Source: Rugamonas brunnea
Lineage (GTDB): Bacteria; Pseudomonadota; Gammaproteobacteria; Burkholderiales; Burkholderiaceae_D
Reading direction: 5' to 3'
Assembly (NCBI RefSeq): GCF_014042345.1
Contig: NZ_JACEZT010000008.1
Coordinates: 62,001-126,000, forward strand
DNA length: 64,000 bases
Part shown: one piece after another, positions 7,536 to 16,538 of the stretch
Layout of the letters: every line of letters begins with the position of its first letter
Numbering within the stretch: the stretch's first letter is position 1
The notes under the pieces: model-generated
The model's input: only the letters and a program-made list of their open reading frames with translations
The model's database searches: none
Told to the model about the DNA's origin: nothing
Translations under genes and position numbers: made by a program

Positions 7536-9758
7536 TCAGCAAGGCCGCATGTCGATCGCGATGCCCGATAGTACGGCATTGCCCGACAGCGGATCGCGCC
7601 ATTGCTCGTCCAGCAAGGCGTTGAGGTTGGCGCCGGGCCGCTCGGCCGCCACGCCCAGTTGTGTGCCCGGCAGGTCGTGGCCCCAGCCGTGCGGCAGGCT
7701 GACCACGCCCGGCATCATTTCCTCGCTTAATTCTACTTGCGTTTCCACCATGCGGTCGCCATTGCGGATCTGCGCGCGGCCGCCATCCACCAGTCCCAGC
7801 CGGGCGGCGTCGGCCGGGTGCACCAGAGCCGTGCAGCGGAACGCCCCCTTGGCCAGAACGGGCAGGTTGTGCATCCAGCTGTTGTTCGAGCGCAGCTGGC
7901 GGCGGCCGACGATGACCAGTTCCGGCACCTGGTCCGGCACGGTCATCGCGTCGGCCACCCGCGTCAGGTCGGCCAGCAGCGGCGATGGCGCCAGCTCGAT
8001 CTTGCCCGAGGCCGTGCGCAGTACTTCGGGTATGCGCGGCTGCATGGGGCCCAGGTCGATGCCGGACGGCGCGGCTTGCACCTTGGCCAGGGTCAGGCCC
8101 TCGGGCCGGGCGCCGAACTGGTCGCCGTACGGGCCGCTGCGCAGGGCCAGGTCCAGCATCCGTTCCGCGCCGCGCCGGCCCGCCAGCGCCGCCATGATGT
8201 GGGGCGTGGCCGGGCCAGCCGCTTTCTGCACTTCTTCTTCCAGCAGCGCCGTGTCGTAGGCGTCGAGGTCGGCGTCGCGGCCCATGCCCTTGACGATGGC
8301 GGCCAGCCGCAGCAGGCTTTCCCATTCGTCCGGCTGGCCGTCGGCGCGGGCCAATACGGGGGCGCTGTAGCGCGCGTGGTTGCGGTGCGACAGCTGGCCG
8401 AAGCTGACGTCGTAATGCGCGTCCTCCAGCGGCGAGACGCCGGGCAGGATCACGTCCGCATGGCGCGACGTTTCGTTGAGGTAGATGTCCATGCTGACCA
8501 TGAAGTCGAGCTGGTCGAGCGCCTTGGCCAGCCGCGCGCCGTTGGGCGCGGACAGCACGGGGTTGCCAGCGATGGCGATCAGCGCGCGCACCTGGCCGGG
8601 GCCGGGCGTGTCGATCTCCTCGGCCAGGCAGGTGACGGGCAGCTCGCCCATCACTTCCGGCGCACCGGCCACGCGGCTGCGGTAGCGGCCCATGACCACG
8701 CCGCGCCCTGCGCCCGGCTTGCCGCGCGTGTTGGCGGCGAAGGCGGCCGCCTTGGGGAACATGGCGCCGCCCTCGGCGTCCAGGTGGCCGGTGAGGACGT
8801 TGATGGCGTCGATCAGCCACGAGGCCAGCGTGCCGTACTGCTGGGTGCAGGTGCCGATGCGGCCGTAGATGGCGCCACGTTGTGCGCCGGCCAGCTCGCG
8901 CGCCAGGGCGCGCACGACCCCGGCCGGCACGCTGCAGCGCGCCGCCATCTGCTCGGGCGGGTAGGGCAGCACGGCTTCGCGCAGCGCGTCCAGCCCCGCC
9001 ACGTGCGGCGCCAGCCGGCCAAGGCGCACCAGGCCTTCGTCGAACAGCGTGTGCGCCAGGCCCAGCAGCAGGAACACGTCGCCACCGGGACGGATGAAGT
9101 GGTGGGCGTCGGCCGCCTGCGCCGTCTCGGTGCGGCGCGGGTCGATCACCACGATCTTGCCGCCGCGCGCGCGCAGCGCCTTGGCCTTGCCCCGGTAATC
9201 GGGCACGGTCCACATGCTGCCGTTCGAGACCATGGGATTGGCGCCCAGCACCAGCAGGTAGTCGCAGCGGTCGATGTCGGGCACGGGCACGCTCATCCAG
9301 TTGCCGAACATGAGGCCGACGGACAGCATCTTGGGCACCTGGTCCACGCTGGAGGCCGAGTACATATTGCGCGTGCCCAGTGCGCGGGCCAGGCGGGGGA
9401 AGTAGAGCATCAGGCTCATCTTGTGCGCCACCGGATTGCCCAGCACCGTGGCCACCGCGTCGGCGCCATGGGCCGCGATGATGGGCGGCAGGCGCCGTTC
9501 GATTTCCGCGTAGGCCTCGTCCCAGCTGACGGCCACGAAACGGCCGTCGCGCTTGATGAGCGGGGTGCGCAGGCGGTCGCCGTCCTCATGCAAGTCCTTC
9601 AGGCTGACGGCTTTCGGACACAGGAAGCCGGCGCTGAACACGTCGGCCTCGTCGCCACGGATGCGGGTGACGTGCTGGCCTTCGCGTTCGATCACAAGGC
9701 CGCAACTGGCCTCGCACAGGGGGCAGATACGGTGGGCGACGGCATGCTGGTCGGTCAT
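7536..9758 (-). CDS. Molybdopterin-dependent oxidoreductase, formate dehydrogenase-like
   Basis: A 740-residue protein of the DMSO reductase superfamily. The N-terminus carries a [4Fe-4S] motif (ICPLCEASCG at about 11-20, with the fourth cysteine in GFLCPKA near 47). The body has typical molybdopterin-binding sequences such as YLLVLGANPMVSNGS and LPGVSPLEDAH. The C-terminal cofactor domain reads RSNNSWMHNLP and later SLPHGWGHDLPG. There is no twin-arginine signal, so it is cytoplasmic. Around GTRNMYSASSVDQ, where formate dehydrogenases carry Cys or Sec, neither is present. No iron-sulfur or membrane partner subunit is adjacent. Family is certain; the substrate and electron partner are not. 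Confidence 0.85.
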   Translation of the reverse strand: MTDQHAVAHRICPLCEASCGLVIEREGQHVTRIRGDEADVFSAGFLCPKAVSLKDLHEDGDRLRTPLIKRDGRFVAVSWDEAYAEIERRLPPIIAAHGADAVATVLGNPVAHKMSLMLYFPRLARALGTRNMYSASSVDQVPKMLSVGLMFGNWMSVPVPDIDRCDYLLVLGANPMVSNGSMWTVPDYRGKAKALRARGGKIVVIDPRRTETAQAADAHHFIRPGGDVFLLLGLAHTLFDEGLVRLGRLAPHVAGLDALREAVLPYPPEQMAARCSVPAGVVRALARELAGAQRGAIYGRIGTCTQQYGTLASWLIDAINVLTGHLDAEGGAMFPKAAAFAANTRGKPGAGRGVVMGRYRSRVAGAPEVMGELPVTCLAEEIDTPGPGQVRALIAIAGNPVLSAPNGARLAKALDQLDFMVSMDIYLNETSRHADVILPGVSPLEDAHYDVSFGQLSHRNHARYSAPVLARADGQPDEWESLLRLAAIVKGMGRDADLDAYDTALLEEEVQKAAGPATPHIMAALAGRRGAERMLDLALRSGPYGDQFGARPEGLTLAKVQAAPSGIDLGPMQPRIPEVLRTASGKIELAPSPLLADLTRVADAMTVPDQVPELVIVGRRQLRSNNSWMHNLPVLAKGAFRCTALVHPADAARLGLVDGGRAQIRNGDRMVETQVELSEEMMPGVVSLPHGWGHDLPGTQLGVAAERPGANLNALLDEQWRDPLSGNAVLSGIAIDMRPC

Positions 9759-9901
9759 GGTCCGGCCTTTCTCGGGAAGTGAACGGTCGTGCTATTGTCG
9801 GGACTCAGGTGGCCGCTGTCAATCGCCGCGTGTAACCGTGTGCGATACGCTCTGGTGTATGCTGTGATGCATTATTGTTTATTTTTTGACAGGAGCAAAC
9901 C

Positions 9902-10210
9902 ATGATGATATCCACGAAATCCGTGCTGGCCGTGATCGCGCTGGGCGCCGTGCTGGCGGGCTGCCAGAAGAAGGAGGAACCGGGGCCGGCTGAACAGATG
10001 GGCCGCAAGCTGGACCAGGCCACGCAGCAGGCGCAGGAGGCGGCCAAGGATACCGGCGAGAAGCTGCAGAAGGCGGCCAGCGAGGCCGGCCAGCAGCTAA
10101 ACAAGGCGACCGAGGTGGCCGGCAAGAAGATCGAGGAAGCGGGCGAGAAGATCCAGGAGAAAGCCCGCGAGGCGCGCGACAAGAAAGACGACGACAAGGC
10201 TGCAAAATAA
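9902..10210 (+). CDS. Small amphipathic-helix lipoprotein
   Basis: 102 residues preceded by ACAGGAGC at good spacing. The signal peptide ends in lipobox LAGC (about 18-21). The rest is a run of Lys/Glu/Ala/Gln-rich helix with roughly 11-residue periodicity (QATQQAQEAAKDTGEK, then QKAASEAGQQLNKATE, then KIEEAGEKIQEKARE). This resembles the helical repeats of LEA-like or apolipoprotein-like stress proteins. Likely a membrane-anchored periplasmic coiled coil. The function is not deducible. Confidence 0.75.
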   Translation: MMISTKSVLAVIALGAVLAGCQKKEEPGPAEQMGRKLDQATQQAQEAAKDTGEKLQKAASEAGQQLNKATEVAGKKIEEAGEKIQEKAREARDKKDDDKAAK

Positions 10211-10300
10211 GAAGGCCGAGGCCGCGCCGCGTTCGCCGGGGCGGACGGGCGCGGCGTGCTTGCGTACGTATTGGCGTACGTATTTGTGTGCGTGCGCGCG

Positions 10301-10894
10301 TCAGTTGCGTTGGCGGCGGCGGGTCAGCGCGCCCAGCAACAGCAGGCCGGCGCCGAACATGGCGTAGGTCTGCGGCTCCGGCACGGCGCTCACCTGATGG
10401 ATGCTGGTGACGGTTTGCGGTGTGAAGGACAGCGCCCGGCCTTCAGGAGGCTGCATGCGGCCGAACACCACGTCTTCGATGTTGCCCGAGCCGCGACGGA
10501 TGTCGTACGTGGTGCGGCTCGCGCTCCACTCATCCGGACCGGGTGGCGAAAAATAGATGGTCCGCTCGGCGTTGAGTTGCAGCCCGCCCTGCTGGCTGAA
10601 CGAGAACGCCGACACGCCGCAGGTGTTGTAGCCGCTGTTGTCGACGCAGTGCACGAACTCGGTGCCGTTGATGGTCAGGTCGGTCAGTTCGTTCAGTTCG
10701 AGCGCGTTGTCGTGGTTGGCGTCCACGCCGGCGAACGTGCCGCTGACGGTGCGGGTGGCGTCGAAATAAGGCATGCTGTAGGGTTCCCAGACGTCGAAGC
10801 CGGTCCAGGAAAACGCATACTGCGTGGGGGCGCTGGCCTGGGCCAGTGAGCAGCACGCGGCCAACACGCTACCGTACATGAGTTGCTTGAGCAT
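10301..10894 (-). CDS. PEP-CTERM exported protein with EF-hand-like loop
   Basis: 197 residues with an N-terminal signal peptide (about 1-20) and a C-terminal sorting signal: VPEPQTYAMFGAGLLLLGAL followed by RRRQRN, the VPEP motif, hydrophobic helix and basic tail used by exosortase/EpsH systems. Near residue 60 the loop DANHDNALELNE has the acid spacing of a calcium-binding EF hand. Two cysteines in the middle (VHCVDNSGYNTCG) may pair. Role unknown; proteins with this tail are usually matrix- or surface-associated. The exosortase is not in this window. Confidence 0.8.
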   Translation of the reverse strand: MLKQLMYGSVLAACCSLAQASAPTQYAFSWTGFDVWEPYSMPYFDATRTVSGTFAGVDANHDNALELNELTDLTINGTEFVHCVDNSGYNTCGVSAFSFSQQGGLQLNAERTIYFSPPGPDEWSASRTTYDIRRGSGNIEDVVFGRMQPPEGRALSFTPQTVTSIHQVSAVPEPQTYAMFGAGLLLLGALTRRRQRN

Positions 10895-11078
10895 AGGTCA
10901 CTTTCGGTTGGTTGAGGAGGTTGATGCGACGGCCCGGCTGGCGGACAGCAGGGGCCGGCGCGTGGAGCGTGCTGCGCTTCGCCGCTTCCCGGCGTTATTG
11001 TCAGCACGAAAATATTATCATATTGATTTGCAAAATATGCAAGTATTCGGGCGCGGATGACCCGGAAGCGGGCGCCGT

Positions 11079-13250
11079 TCAGGCGGCGCTCACATCGCCA
11101 TCGGCAGACGTGACGTCCGCATGCTCCTGCGCCACCTGGAAGAATTCCTCGTGCCGCCGCTGGAACGCGGCCACCAGGTCGGGATCGAACTGGGTGCCCG
11201 ATTGCTCGGCGATGTAGGCGCACACTTCGGCGTGCGAGTAGCCGCGCTTGTAGACGCGCTTGCTGATCAGCGCGTCGTACACGTCGGCCAGCGCCATCAG
11301 CCGGCCCGCCAGCGGAATGGCGGCGCCGCGCAGGCCGTGCGGGTAGCCGCCGCCGTCCCACCGTTCATGGTGGGCTTCGATCATCTCGCGCGCGTAGTTG
11401 AGGAAGTGGCGCTTCTCCGGGTGGCCGTGGCCGACGATGATGCGCGCCAACGTGGCCGCCCCGATCAGCGGGTGGGTCTTCATGATGGTGTACTCCTCCG
11501 GCGTCAGCTTGCCCGGCTTTTGCAGGATGCTGTCGGGGATGCCCACCTTGCCGATGTCGTGCAGCGGCGCCGACTTGGCATACAGTTCGATGTCCGACGG
11601 CGTCAGGTGGGCGTAGGCGGGCGTGGTGGCCAGCTCGCGCGCGAGGATTTCCACGTAGCGCTGGGTGCGCAGGATGTGCTGGCCGGTGTCCTTGTCGCGC
11701 GATTCGGCCAGCACCGACAGGCTGAAGATGATCTCGTCCTGCGCCTCGTACAGGTCCTGGGTGCGGGCGTGCAGCTTGCGCGCCTCGATGCCGTATTTGA
11801 GCAGGCTGAGGCAAGTGGTGATCAGCACCAGCGCCATGATGGGGAACAGCGGCGACAGGTGCACGCCCATCTCCAGCAGCAACTGGCGCGCGGTCCAGTA
11901 AAAGCCGCCGGTGCCGGCCAGCACGGCCAGCAGTGACAGCAGGTAGCCGGGCTGGCTCAGCATCAGCGTGCCGGCCAGGCCGGCCAGCAGCACAGCGGTC
12001 AGCTCCACGCCCCGGGCCCAGTCGGGACGGCTGATGTAGCTGTCGCTCAGCACGTTGTCGATGATGGTGGCGTGAATGTCGAGGCCATTGAGCCAATTGC
12101 CCGATGGCGTGCGGTGCCAGTCGCCCAGGCCCCGGGCCCAGGTGCCGATCAATACGATCTTGCCGCGTAATGAGGCCGGCGCCACCTTGCCGTCCAATAC
12201 GGCGCGCGCCGACAGGTAGGCATGGCTGGCGTTGCGGTAGTCCAGCAGCAGGTTGCCGGCCGCGTCGAGCGGGATGGCGTGGCGGTCCCAGTACAGCGTG
12301 AAATCGCTGCCGTCCTTGCCCAGCCGCAGCAGCCGGTCCTGCGACGTCAGCAACAGTGCCGACAGCGCCAGCGATGGCCGCTCCTTGCCCGCCACGGGCA
12401 GCAGCAGCGGCACCCGGCGCAGCGTGCCGTCCAGGTCTTCCAGCGCGTTGGTGTAGCCCTCGGCGCTGGCGGCAGCCGTCAGCACGGGCACGCTGCGCAG
12501 CAGGCGGCCGGCGCGCGGCATGTGCCAGGCGCGGCCGCCATCGGCCCGCAGCACCACGGTGCCGTCGGGCGCGGACGGGGCGGTGGCGGTGGAGGCCGCA
12601 GTTATTGCCGCCGTGGTCGTGGTTGCGGTCGCAAGCGTAGTTGCAGTCGCGGTCGCAGTGGTCGTTGTCGTCGCAGCCGTCGTTGTAGCCGCTGACGTTG
12701 CCGCAGCCGTCCCCTGTTGGCTGAAGTCGAGATAGTAGGCCAGTACGCTTGCGCCTTCTGCCAGCGTGTTGGCCAGGCGCTGGGAGTTGCTGTCGGGCGT
12801 GGGCGGTGGCGCGTGGCTGGAGTCGGTGGCGGTGGCATCCAGGTCGCGCTGGCGTTCGTGCGTGATGACTTCGGGCGCTGTGCGGTCCGCTTCGGGCATG
12901 AGCAAGTCCAGCACCACCACGGTGGCGCCAAACTGGCGCAATTGCCGCACCAGTTGCGCCAGCCGGTAGCGTGGCCAGGGCCATTGGCCGTAGGCGGCCA
13001 GGCTGTCCTCATCGATCCCCACCACCACCGGCGCGGACGAGGGCGGCGGCGCCGCGCGGCCGGCCACCATCATGTCGTACAACAGCAGGTCGAGCTGCTG
13101 CAAGGGCGGGGGCTGGAAGATCGACAGCAGCGCCACGGCCAGCGTCAGGCACAGGCCCAACGCGTACAGCGGCGCCTGGCCTTCGCGCAGCGGCAGCCAG
13201 CCGCGCAGGCGGCGCAGCAGGGACGGGTGGGGGCGGCTGGCGGCGGCCAT
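11079..13250 (-). CDS. CHASE2 sensor with HD-GYP cyclic-di-GMP phosphodiesterase
   Basis: 723 residues. After an N-terminal membrane helix (about 30-47) comes an extracytoplasmic CHASE2 domain (signature VVVGIDEDSLAAYGQWPWPR). It is interrupted by a Thr/Ala-rich stretch (about 180-235). Three membrane helices (about 410-480) follow, then an HD-GYP domain with HDIGKVGIPDSIL, HPLIGA and HHERWDGGGYPHGLRG. All HD-GYP metal and signature residues are present, so hydrolysis of cyclic-di-GMP is expected. It is the last gene of a four-gene operon with a diguanylate cyclase at the front. CHASE2 next to FecR proteins is a recurrent partnership in bacterial signalling genes. Confidence 0.88.
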   Translation of the reverse strand: MAAASRPHPSLLRRLRGWLPLREGQAPLYALGLCLTLAVALLSIFQPPPLQQLDLLLYDMMVAGRAAPPPSSAPVVVGIDEDSLAAYGQWPWPRYRLAQLVRQLRQFGATVVVLDLLMPEADRTAPEVITHERQRDLDATATDSSHAPPPTPDSNSQRLANTLAEGASVLAYYLDFSQQGTAAATSAATTTAATTTTTATATATTLATATTTTAAITAASTATAPSAPDGTVVLRADGGRAWHMPRAGRLLRSVPVLTAAASAEGYTNALEDLDGTLRRVPLLLPVAGKERPSLALSALLLTSQDRLLRLGKDGSDFTLYWDRHAIPLDAAGNLLLDYRNASHAYLSARAVLDGKVAPASLRGKIVLIGTWARGLGDWHRTPSGNWLNGLDIHATIIDNVLSDSYISRPDWARGVELTAVLLAGLAGTLMLSQPGYLLSLLAVLAGTGGFYWTARQLLLEMGVHLSPLFPIMALVLITTCLSLLKYGIEARKLHARTQDLYEAQDEIIFSLSVLAESRDKDTGQHILRTQRYVEILARELATTPAYAHLTPSDIELYAKSAPLHDIGKVGIPDSILQKPGKLTPEEYTIMKTHPLIGAATLARIIVGHGHPEKRHFLNYAREMIEAHHERWDGGGYPHGLRGAAIPLAGRLMALADVYDALISKRVYKRGYSHAEVCAYIAEQSGTQFDPDLVAAFQRRHEEFFQVAQEHADVTSADGDVSAA

Positions 13251-13272
13251 GGGCGGCGGCAGGGCGCTGGCC

Positions 13273-13884
13273 TTAGTGGACGATCACCACCACGCGCCGG
13301 TTGCGCGGTTCGGCCACGCCGTCCGGGGTGGGCACGGCCGGGTTGCCCTTGCCGTGGTAGGAGGTGCTGATGCGTTCCGGCGGCACGCCCTTGTCCAGCA
13401 GCAGCGCCTGCACCTGCTTGACCCGCTCCAGCGACAGCGCCGTGTCCAGCGCGGCCGAACCGGTGCTGTCGGTGTGGCCGCTGATGCGCACGCTGATGGC
13501 GGCGCGCCGCTTCACGGCGGCGGCGATGTCGTCGATGATCTTCTGGTCATCGGCCGCCAGCATGGAGGAACCGGTCTTGAAATACAGCGTGAAGGTCTCG
13601 CCGGCCGGGGGCTCCACGGCCAGCGCTTCGCCGAAGGTGCTGGCCAGGTAGGCCGGATCGGCCGTGGTGATGGCACCGGGCGCCTGGCGCGGGCCGGACG
13701 TGCGCGTCATCGCGCCCGCCTGCGTGAGCAACTGCTTGCCGCCCTCGGTGCTCACTTCGGCCTTGCCGACCTTGCCCTGCTGGTCCGGCACCAGGATCAC
13801 GCTGGCGCCGCCGGCGCAGCCGGCCAGCAGCAGTGTCAGTGTCAATGCCGGCGCGGCGGCCAATGCTTTGGATGGAAAGCGCAT
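13273..13884 (-). CDS. OmpA-family lipoprotein
   Basis: 203 residues from the ATG at 13884. The signal peptide ends in LLLAGC, a lipobox. The C-terminal OmpA domain (about 95-203) shows FKTGSSMLAADDQKIIDD, ISGHTDSTGSAALDTALSLERV and EPRNRRVVV, the fold that binds peptidoglycan. The reading frame stays open far upstream, but that part is antisense to FecR and the cyclase and is not coding. It lies 22 bp before the CHASE2 gene and 2 bp after FecR, so it is cotranscribed. It probably anchors a signalling complex to the cell wall; this is inference. Confidence 0.87.
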   Translation of the reverse strand: MRFPSKALAAAPALTLTLLLAGCAGGASVILVPDQQGKVGKAEVSTEGGKQLLTQAGAMTRTSGPRQAPGAITTADPAYLASTFGEALAVEPPAGETFTLYFKTGSSMLAADDQKIIDDIAAAVKRRAAISVRISGHTDSTGSAALDTALSLERVKQVQALLLDKGVPPERISTSYHGKGNPAVPTPDGVAEPRNRRVVVIVH

Positions 13885-13886
13885 GG

Positions 13887-14372
13887 TCACTCCTTCACTT
13901 CGATCAGCACCTTGGTGCCGCGGGTGGCGATGGTGGCGTCCGGCGTGCGCACCTTGACCGTGTCTGGCGCCAGCTTGCCGATCTGCCCCGTGATGTATGA
14001 GAACGTCCCCTTGAGCATGCGCACCACGAGCGCGAACTTGCCGTTGTTGGGATCGAAGATGTAGTCGTTCAGCGCCAGCTCGCTGGACGAGCCGGCCGAG
14101 ATGGTGGTGTCGTCGCCCAGCACGATGCCGACGGCGCCGGGCTTGCCGGTGCGGACCTGGTCGCCCCGGTATAGCGGCGTGCCGACCGTGGCGGACAAGG
14201 TGGCGCCGCCGCGCACGATGCTCACCGTGCCTTGCAGGTTCTGGATGGTGCCGATCACCTCGGCCGCTGGTGCCGCTGGCGCAGCCGGTGCCGCCGGTGG
14301 CGCCGCTTGCGCGCACGTGCCCGCGCACAGCAGCGCGGCCAGCAGCAAGGTGGTGCATCGCCTGTTCGTCAT
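13887..14372 (-). CDS. FecR-domain periplasmic protein
   Basis: 161 residues. It has a signal peptide (about 1-23) and an Ala/Pro spacer, then a FecR domain: IGTIQNLQGTVSIVRGG, TPLYRGDQVRTG, AVGIVLGDDTTISAGSSSELAL and ATRGTKVLIEV. In this operon it is not next to a TonB receptor or an ECF sigma gene, so the iron-transport role of the classical FecR does not apply. The family is also found with CHASE2 sensors, and that is the case here. Likely a periplasmic ligand or scaffold for the CHASE2-HD-GYP protein (inference). Confidence 0.85.
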   Translation of the reverse strand: MTNRRCTTLLLAALLCAGTCAQAAPPAAPAAPAAPAAEVIGTIQNLQGTVSIVRGGATLSATVGTPLYRGDQVRTGKPGAVGIVLGDDTTISAGSSSELALNDYIFDPNNGKFALVVRMLKGTFSYITGQIGKLAPDTVKVRTPDATIATRGTKVLIEVKE

Positions 14373-14414
14373 GCCATTCTCCCTGGTTGGTATTGCATGG
14401 ATGCGCCGCGCGGC

Positions 14415-16538
14415 CTAGTGGTTGTTCTTGGCCGCCTGTTTCAATGGTACGACATTGCTCGCTTCCGAGCCGGCCGGCGGCGGACCATCCGCGGCCGGGC
14501 CCAGCACCACGCTCAGGTCCACATAGCCGGCGCGCCAGGCCCGTTCCAGATCCTGTTCGATGGCCTCCATCGAGGTGTCGGCGAAATTGGCGAAGCCGCG
14601 CACGCCGTAGGCGCGGTTGCGGCCATGGGCCTTGGCCAGGTAGAGCGCCATGTCGACCAGGTTGACGGCCCGTTCCCACGACAGCGGCCGCTCGTCCGGG
14701 AACAGCGGGAATGGCGCGAAGCCGACCGACACGTTGACCTGGATGTGGTGGTCCTGGTAGGCCACAGTCTGCGCCGAGATGCTCTCCAGGATGCGGCGCG
14801 CCACCTCGTCCACGCCGTGGCGCGGAATGGCGGGCAGGAAGGCGAGGAACTCCTCGCCGCCCCAGCGCACGATCATGTCCGTCTCGCGCAGCGCGATGCG
14901 CAGGTGTTCGGCGATCATCTTCAGCACCGCGTCGCCAGCCGCGTGGCCGTAGGTGTCGTTGACGTGCTTGAAGTGGTCCACGTCCAGCAGGAACAGGGCG
15001 CCCACGATGTCGTCGCCACTGCTGGTGCGCACGGGTGCCTCGCGCCGTTCGGGCGGCGCGTGGCCGCGCATGTAGTCCTGGAAGTGGCGCCGGTTGTAGA
15101 GCGAGGTGAGGGGATCGAGGGCGCTTTGCGCCTTCAGCTCCAGATTTTTCACTTCCAGCTGGGCGTTGGCGTGGCGTACCTTGCGGTACAGCAGGCCGAC
15201 CACGGCGGCGGCCAGCGCGAACACCAGCGCCAACAGCCACCACACGCGCTGTTGCAGGCGCCGGTTGTCGAGTTCCGTGCCCTTGACCTGGTTTTCGCGG
15301 CTCAGCAGTTCGATCTGGCGCTGGCGCTTGTCGGCCTCGTATTTCTCCTGCAGTTCCAGCACGGCTTGCTGGCGCTGCTTTTCGAACAATTCGTTGGAGA
15401 TGGCGCGCTCGCGGTGGTAGGCGTCGACGGCGCCGCGCAGGTCGCCCGCCTTCTCCAGCGCCTGGCCATATTCGAGCAGCACCCCTTGCAGATCCGGCTT
15501 GCTGTTGGCCTTTTCGTAGAACGCCAGGCCGGCCTCGAAGCTCTTCTTGCCGTCGGCGATGCGGCCCAGGCCCATGTAGGCTTCGCCGATGTTGACGCGG
15601 GCGGTGGCCTCGATCGGAGCCGAGCCGGCCGCGCGCGCCGCCTGCAGTGATTCGTTCCCGTAGCGCAGCGCGCGCGCGTAGTCGCGCGCCTTCAGGTAGT
15701 TGTCCGACAGGTTCACCAGCGAGTTGGCGATCATGCGCTGCGCGCCCAACTGGCGTTCCAGCGCCAGCGCTTCCTGCAAGGCGCGCAGCGCGCGCGCCGG
15801 CTGGTGCGCTTCGATGGCCAGGCCGTATTCCGTATCCTTGGCCACGGCCATGCGCCCGGCCGAGTGCAGGGCGCGCGACACGCTCAGCAGTTCTTCCAGC
15901 ACGGCGAAGCCCTTGTCGTATTCGCGCATCTGGTTGTACAACTGGGTCAGGGCGTTGAGGGCGGTGGCCAGCGGCAGCTGGTCGGTGATCTGGCGCGCCA
16001 GGTCCACGGCCGCCTGCAGCTTGACCAGCGCGGTGGGGAAGTCGCCCTGTTCCGCGTAAGCCTGGCCGGCCGTGATCGTCGCCTGCACCCGCAGCGGCAG
16101 GTCGTTGGTGCGCGCGGCCGTGGCCTCGGCCTCGAACGCCAGCTGGTGCGCCTGCTTGACGTCGGCCTGGGCGAATTTCACATAGGCTCTCGACAGCAGG
16201 CCGTTGGCCAGAATGGCGTTGTTATGCTGGGCCTTGCCATACGCGATGACGGCGTCGGCCTGGGCCAGCGCGGCATCGTTCTCGCCCAGCCGCATGTGGG
16301 CCAGGCTGATCTGGGACATGATTTCGGCGCGGGTGGCAGGGGGCGCGCCATCGGCCTCCGTTTGCAGCTTGAGCAGCTGGGCCAGCGCCTTGTCGGGCAC
16401 GAAGCGGCTCTGTTCGCGCACCTCGGCGATGCGCTGTTCGAGCGGCGTCTGGGCGCACGCCAGCAACGGCGCCAGCAGGGCCGTCGCGATCAGCAGGCGC
16501 CGCGCGCCAGGTACCGAAAATGCCTTCTTTCTTGCCAA
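14415..16538 (-). CDS. TPR-GGDEF diguanylate cyclase
   Basis: 707 residues if started at the TTG at 16538, which follows a near-perfect ribosome binding site (GGAGGTGA, 7 bases between GGAGG and TTG) and opens directly into a signal peptide (ARKKAFSVPGARRLLIATALLA). The in-frame ATG at 16589 has no such site. A periplasmic TPR-like array (about 35-410) is followed by a membrane helix (WWLLALVFALAAAVVGLLY), a coiled segment and a GGDEF domain. Its active site is GGEEF and the inhibitory I-site RETD lies five residues before it, so an active, feedback-controlled cyclase is expected. It heads the operon with FecR, OmpA and the HD-GYP phosphodiesterase. Confidence 0.88.
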   Translation of the reverse strand: MARKKAFSVPGARRLLIATALLAPLLACAQTPLEQRIAEVREQSRFVPDKALAQLLKLQTEADGAPPATRAEIMSQISLAHMRLGENDAALAQADAVIAYGKAQHNNAILANGLLSRAYVKFAQADVKQAHQLAFEAEATAARTNDLPLRVQATITAGQAYAEQGDFPTALVKLQAAVDLARQITDQLPLATALNALTQLYNQMREYDKGFAVLEELLSVSRALHSAGRMAVAKDTEYGLAIEAHQPARALRALQEALALERQLGAQRMIANSLVNLSDNYLKARDYARALRYGNESLQAARAAGSAPIEATARVNIGEAYMGLGRIADGKKSFEAGLAFYEKANSKPDLQGVLLEYGQALEKAGDLRGAVDAYHRERAISNELFEKQRQQAVLELQEKYEADKRQRQIELLSRENQVKGTELDNRRLQQRVWWLLALVFALAAAVVGLLYRKVRHANAQLEVKNLELKAQSALDPLTSLYNRRHFQDYMRGHAPPERREAPVRTSSGDDIVGALFLLDVDHFKHVNDTYGHAAGDAVLKMIAEHLRIALRETDMIVRWGGEEFLAFLPAIPRHGVDEVARRILESISAQTVAYQDHHIQVNVSVGFAPFPLFPDERPLSWERAVNLVDMALYLAKAHGRNRAYGVRGFANFADTSMEAIEQDLERAWRAGYVDLSVVLGPAADGPPPAGSEASNVVPLKQAAKNNH

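Noticed and set aside
12222-12695. 157-codon plus-strand frame inside the CHASE2 gene
   Set aside because: Antisense to the CHASE2-HD-GYP frame and made largely of low-complexity Gly/Arg runs.
13885-15243. Apparent long N-terminal extension of the OmpA lipoprotein
   Set aside because: That part is out of frame with FecR and the cyclase on the same strand and has no domain; the lipoprotein signal at 13884 is the true start.
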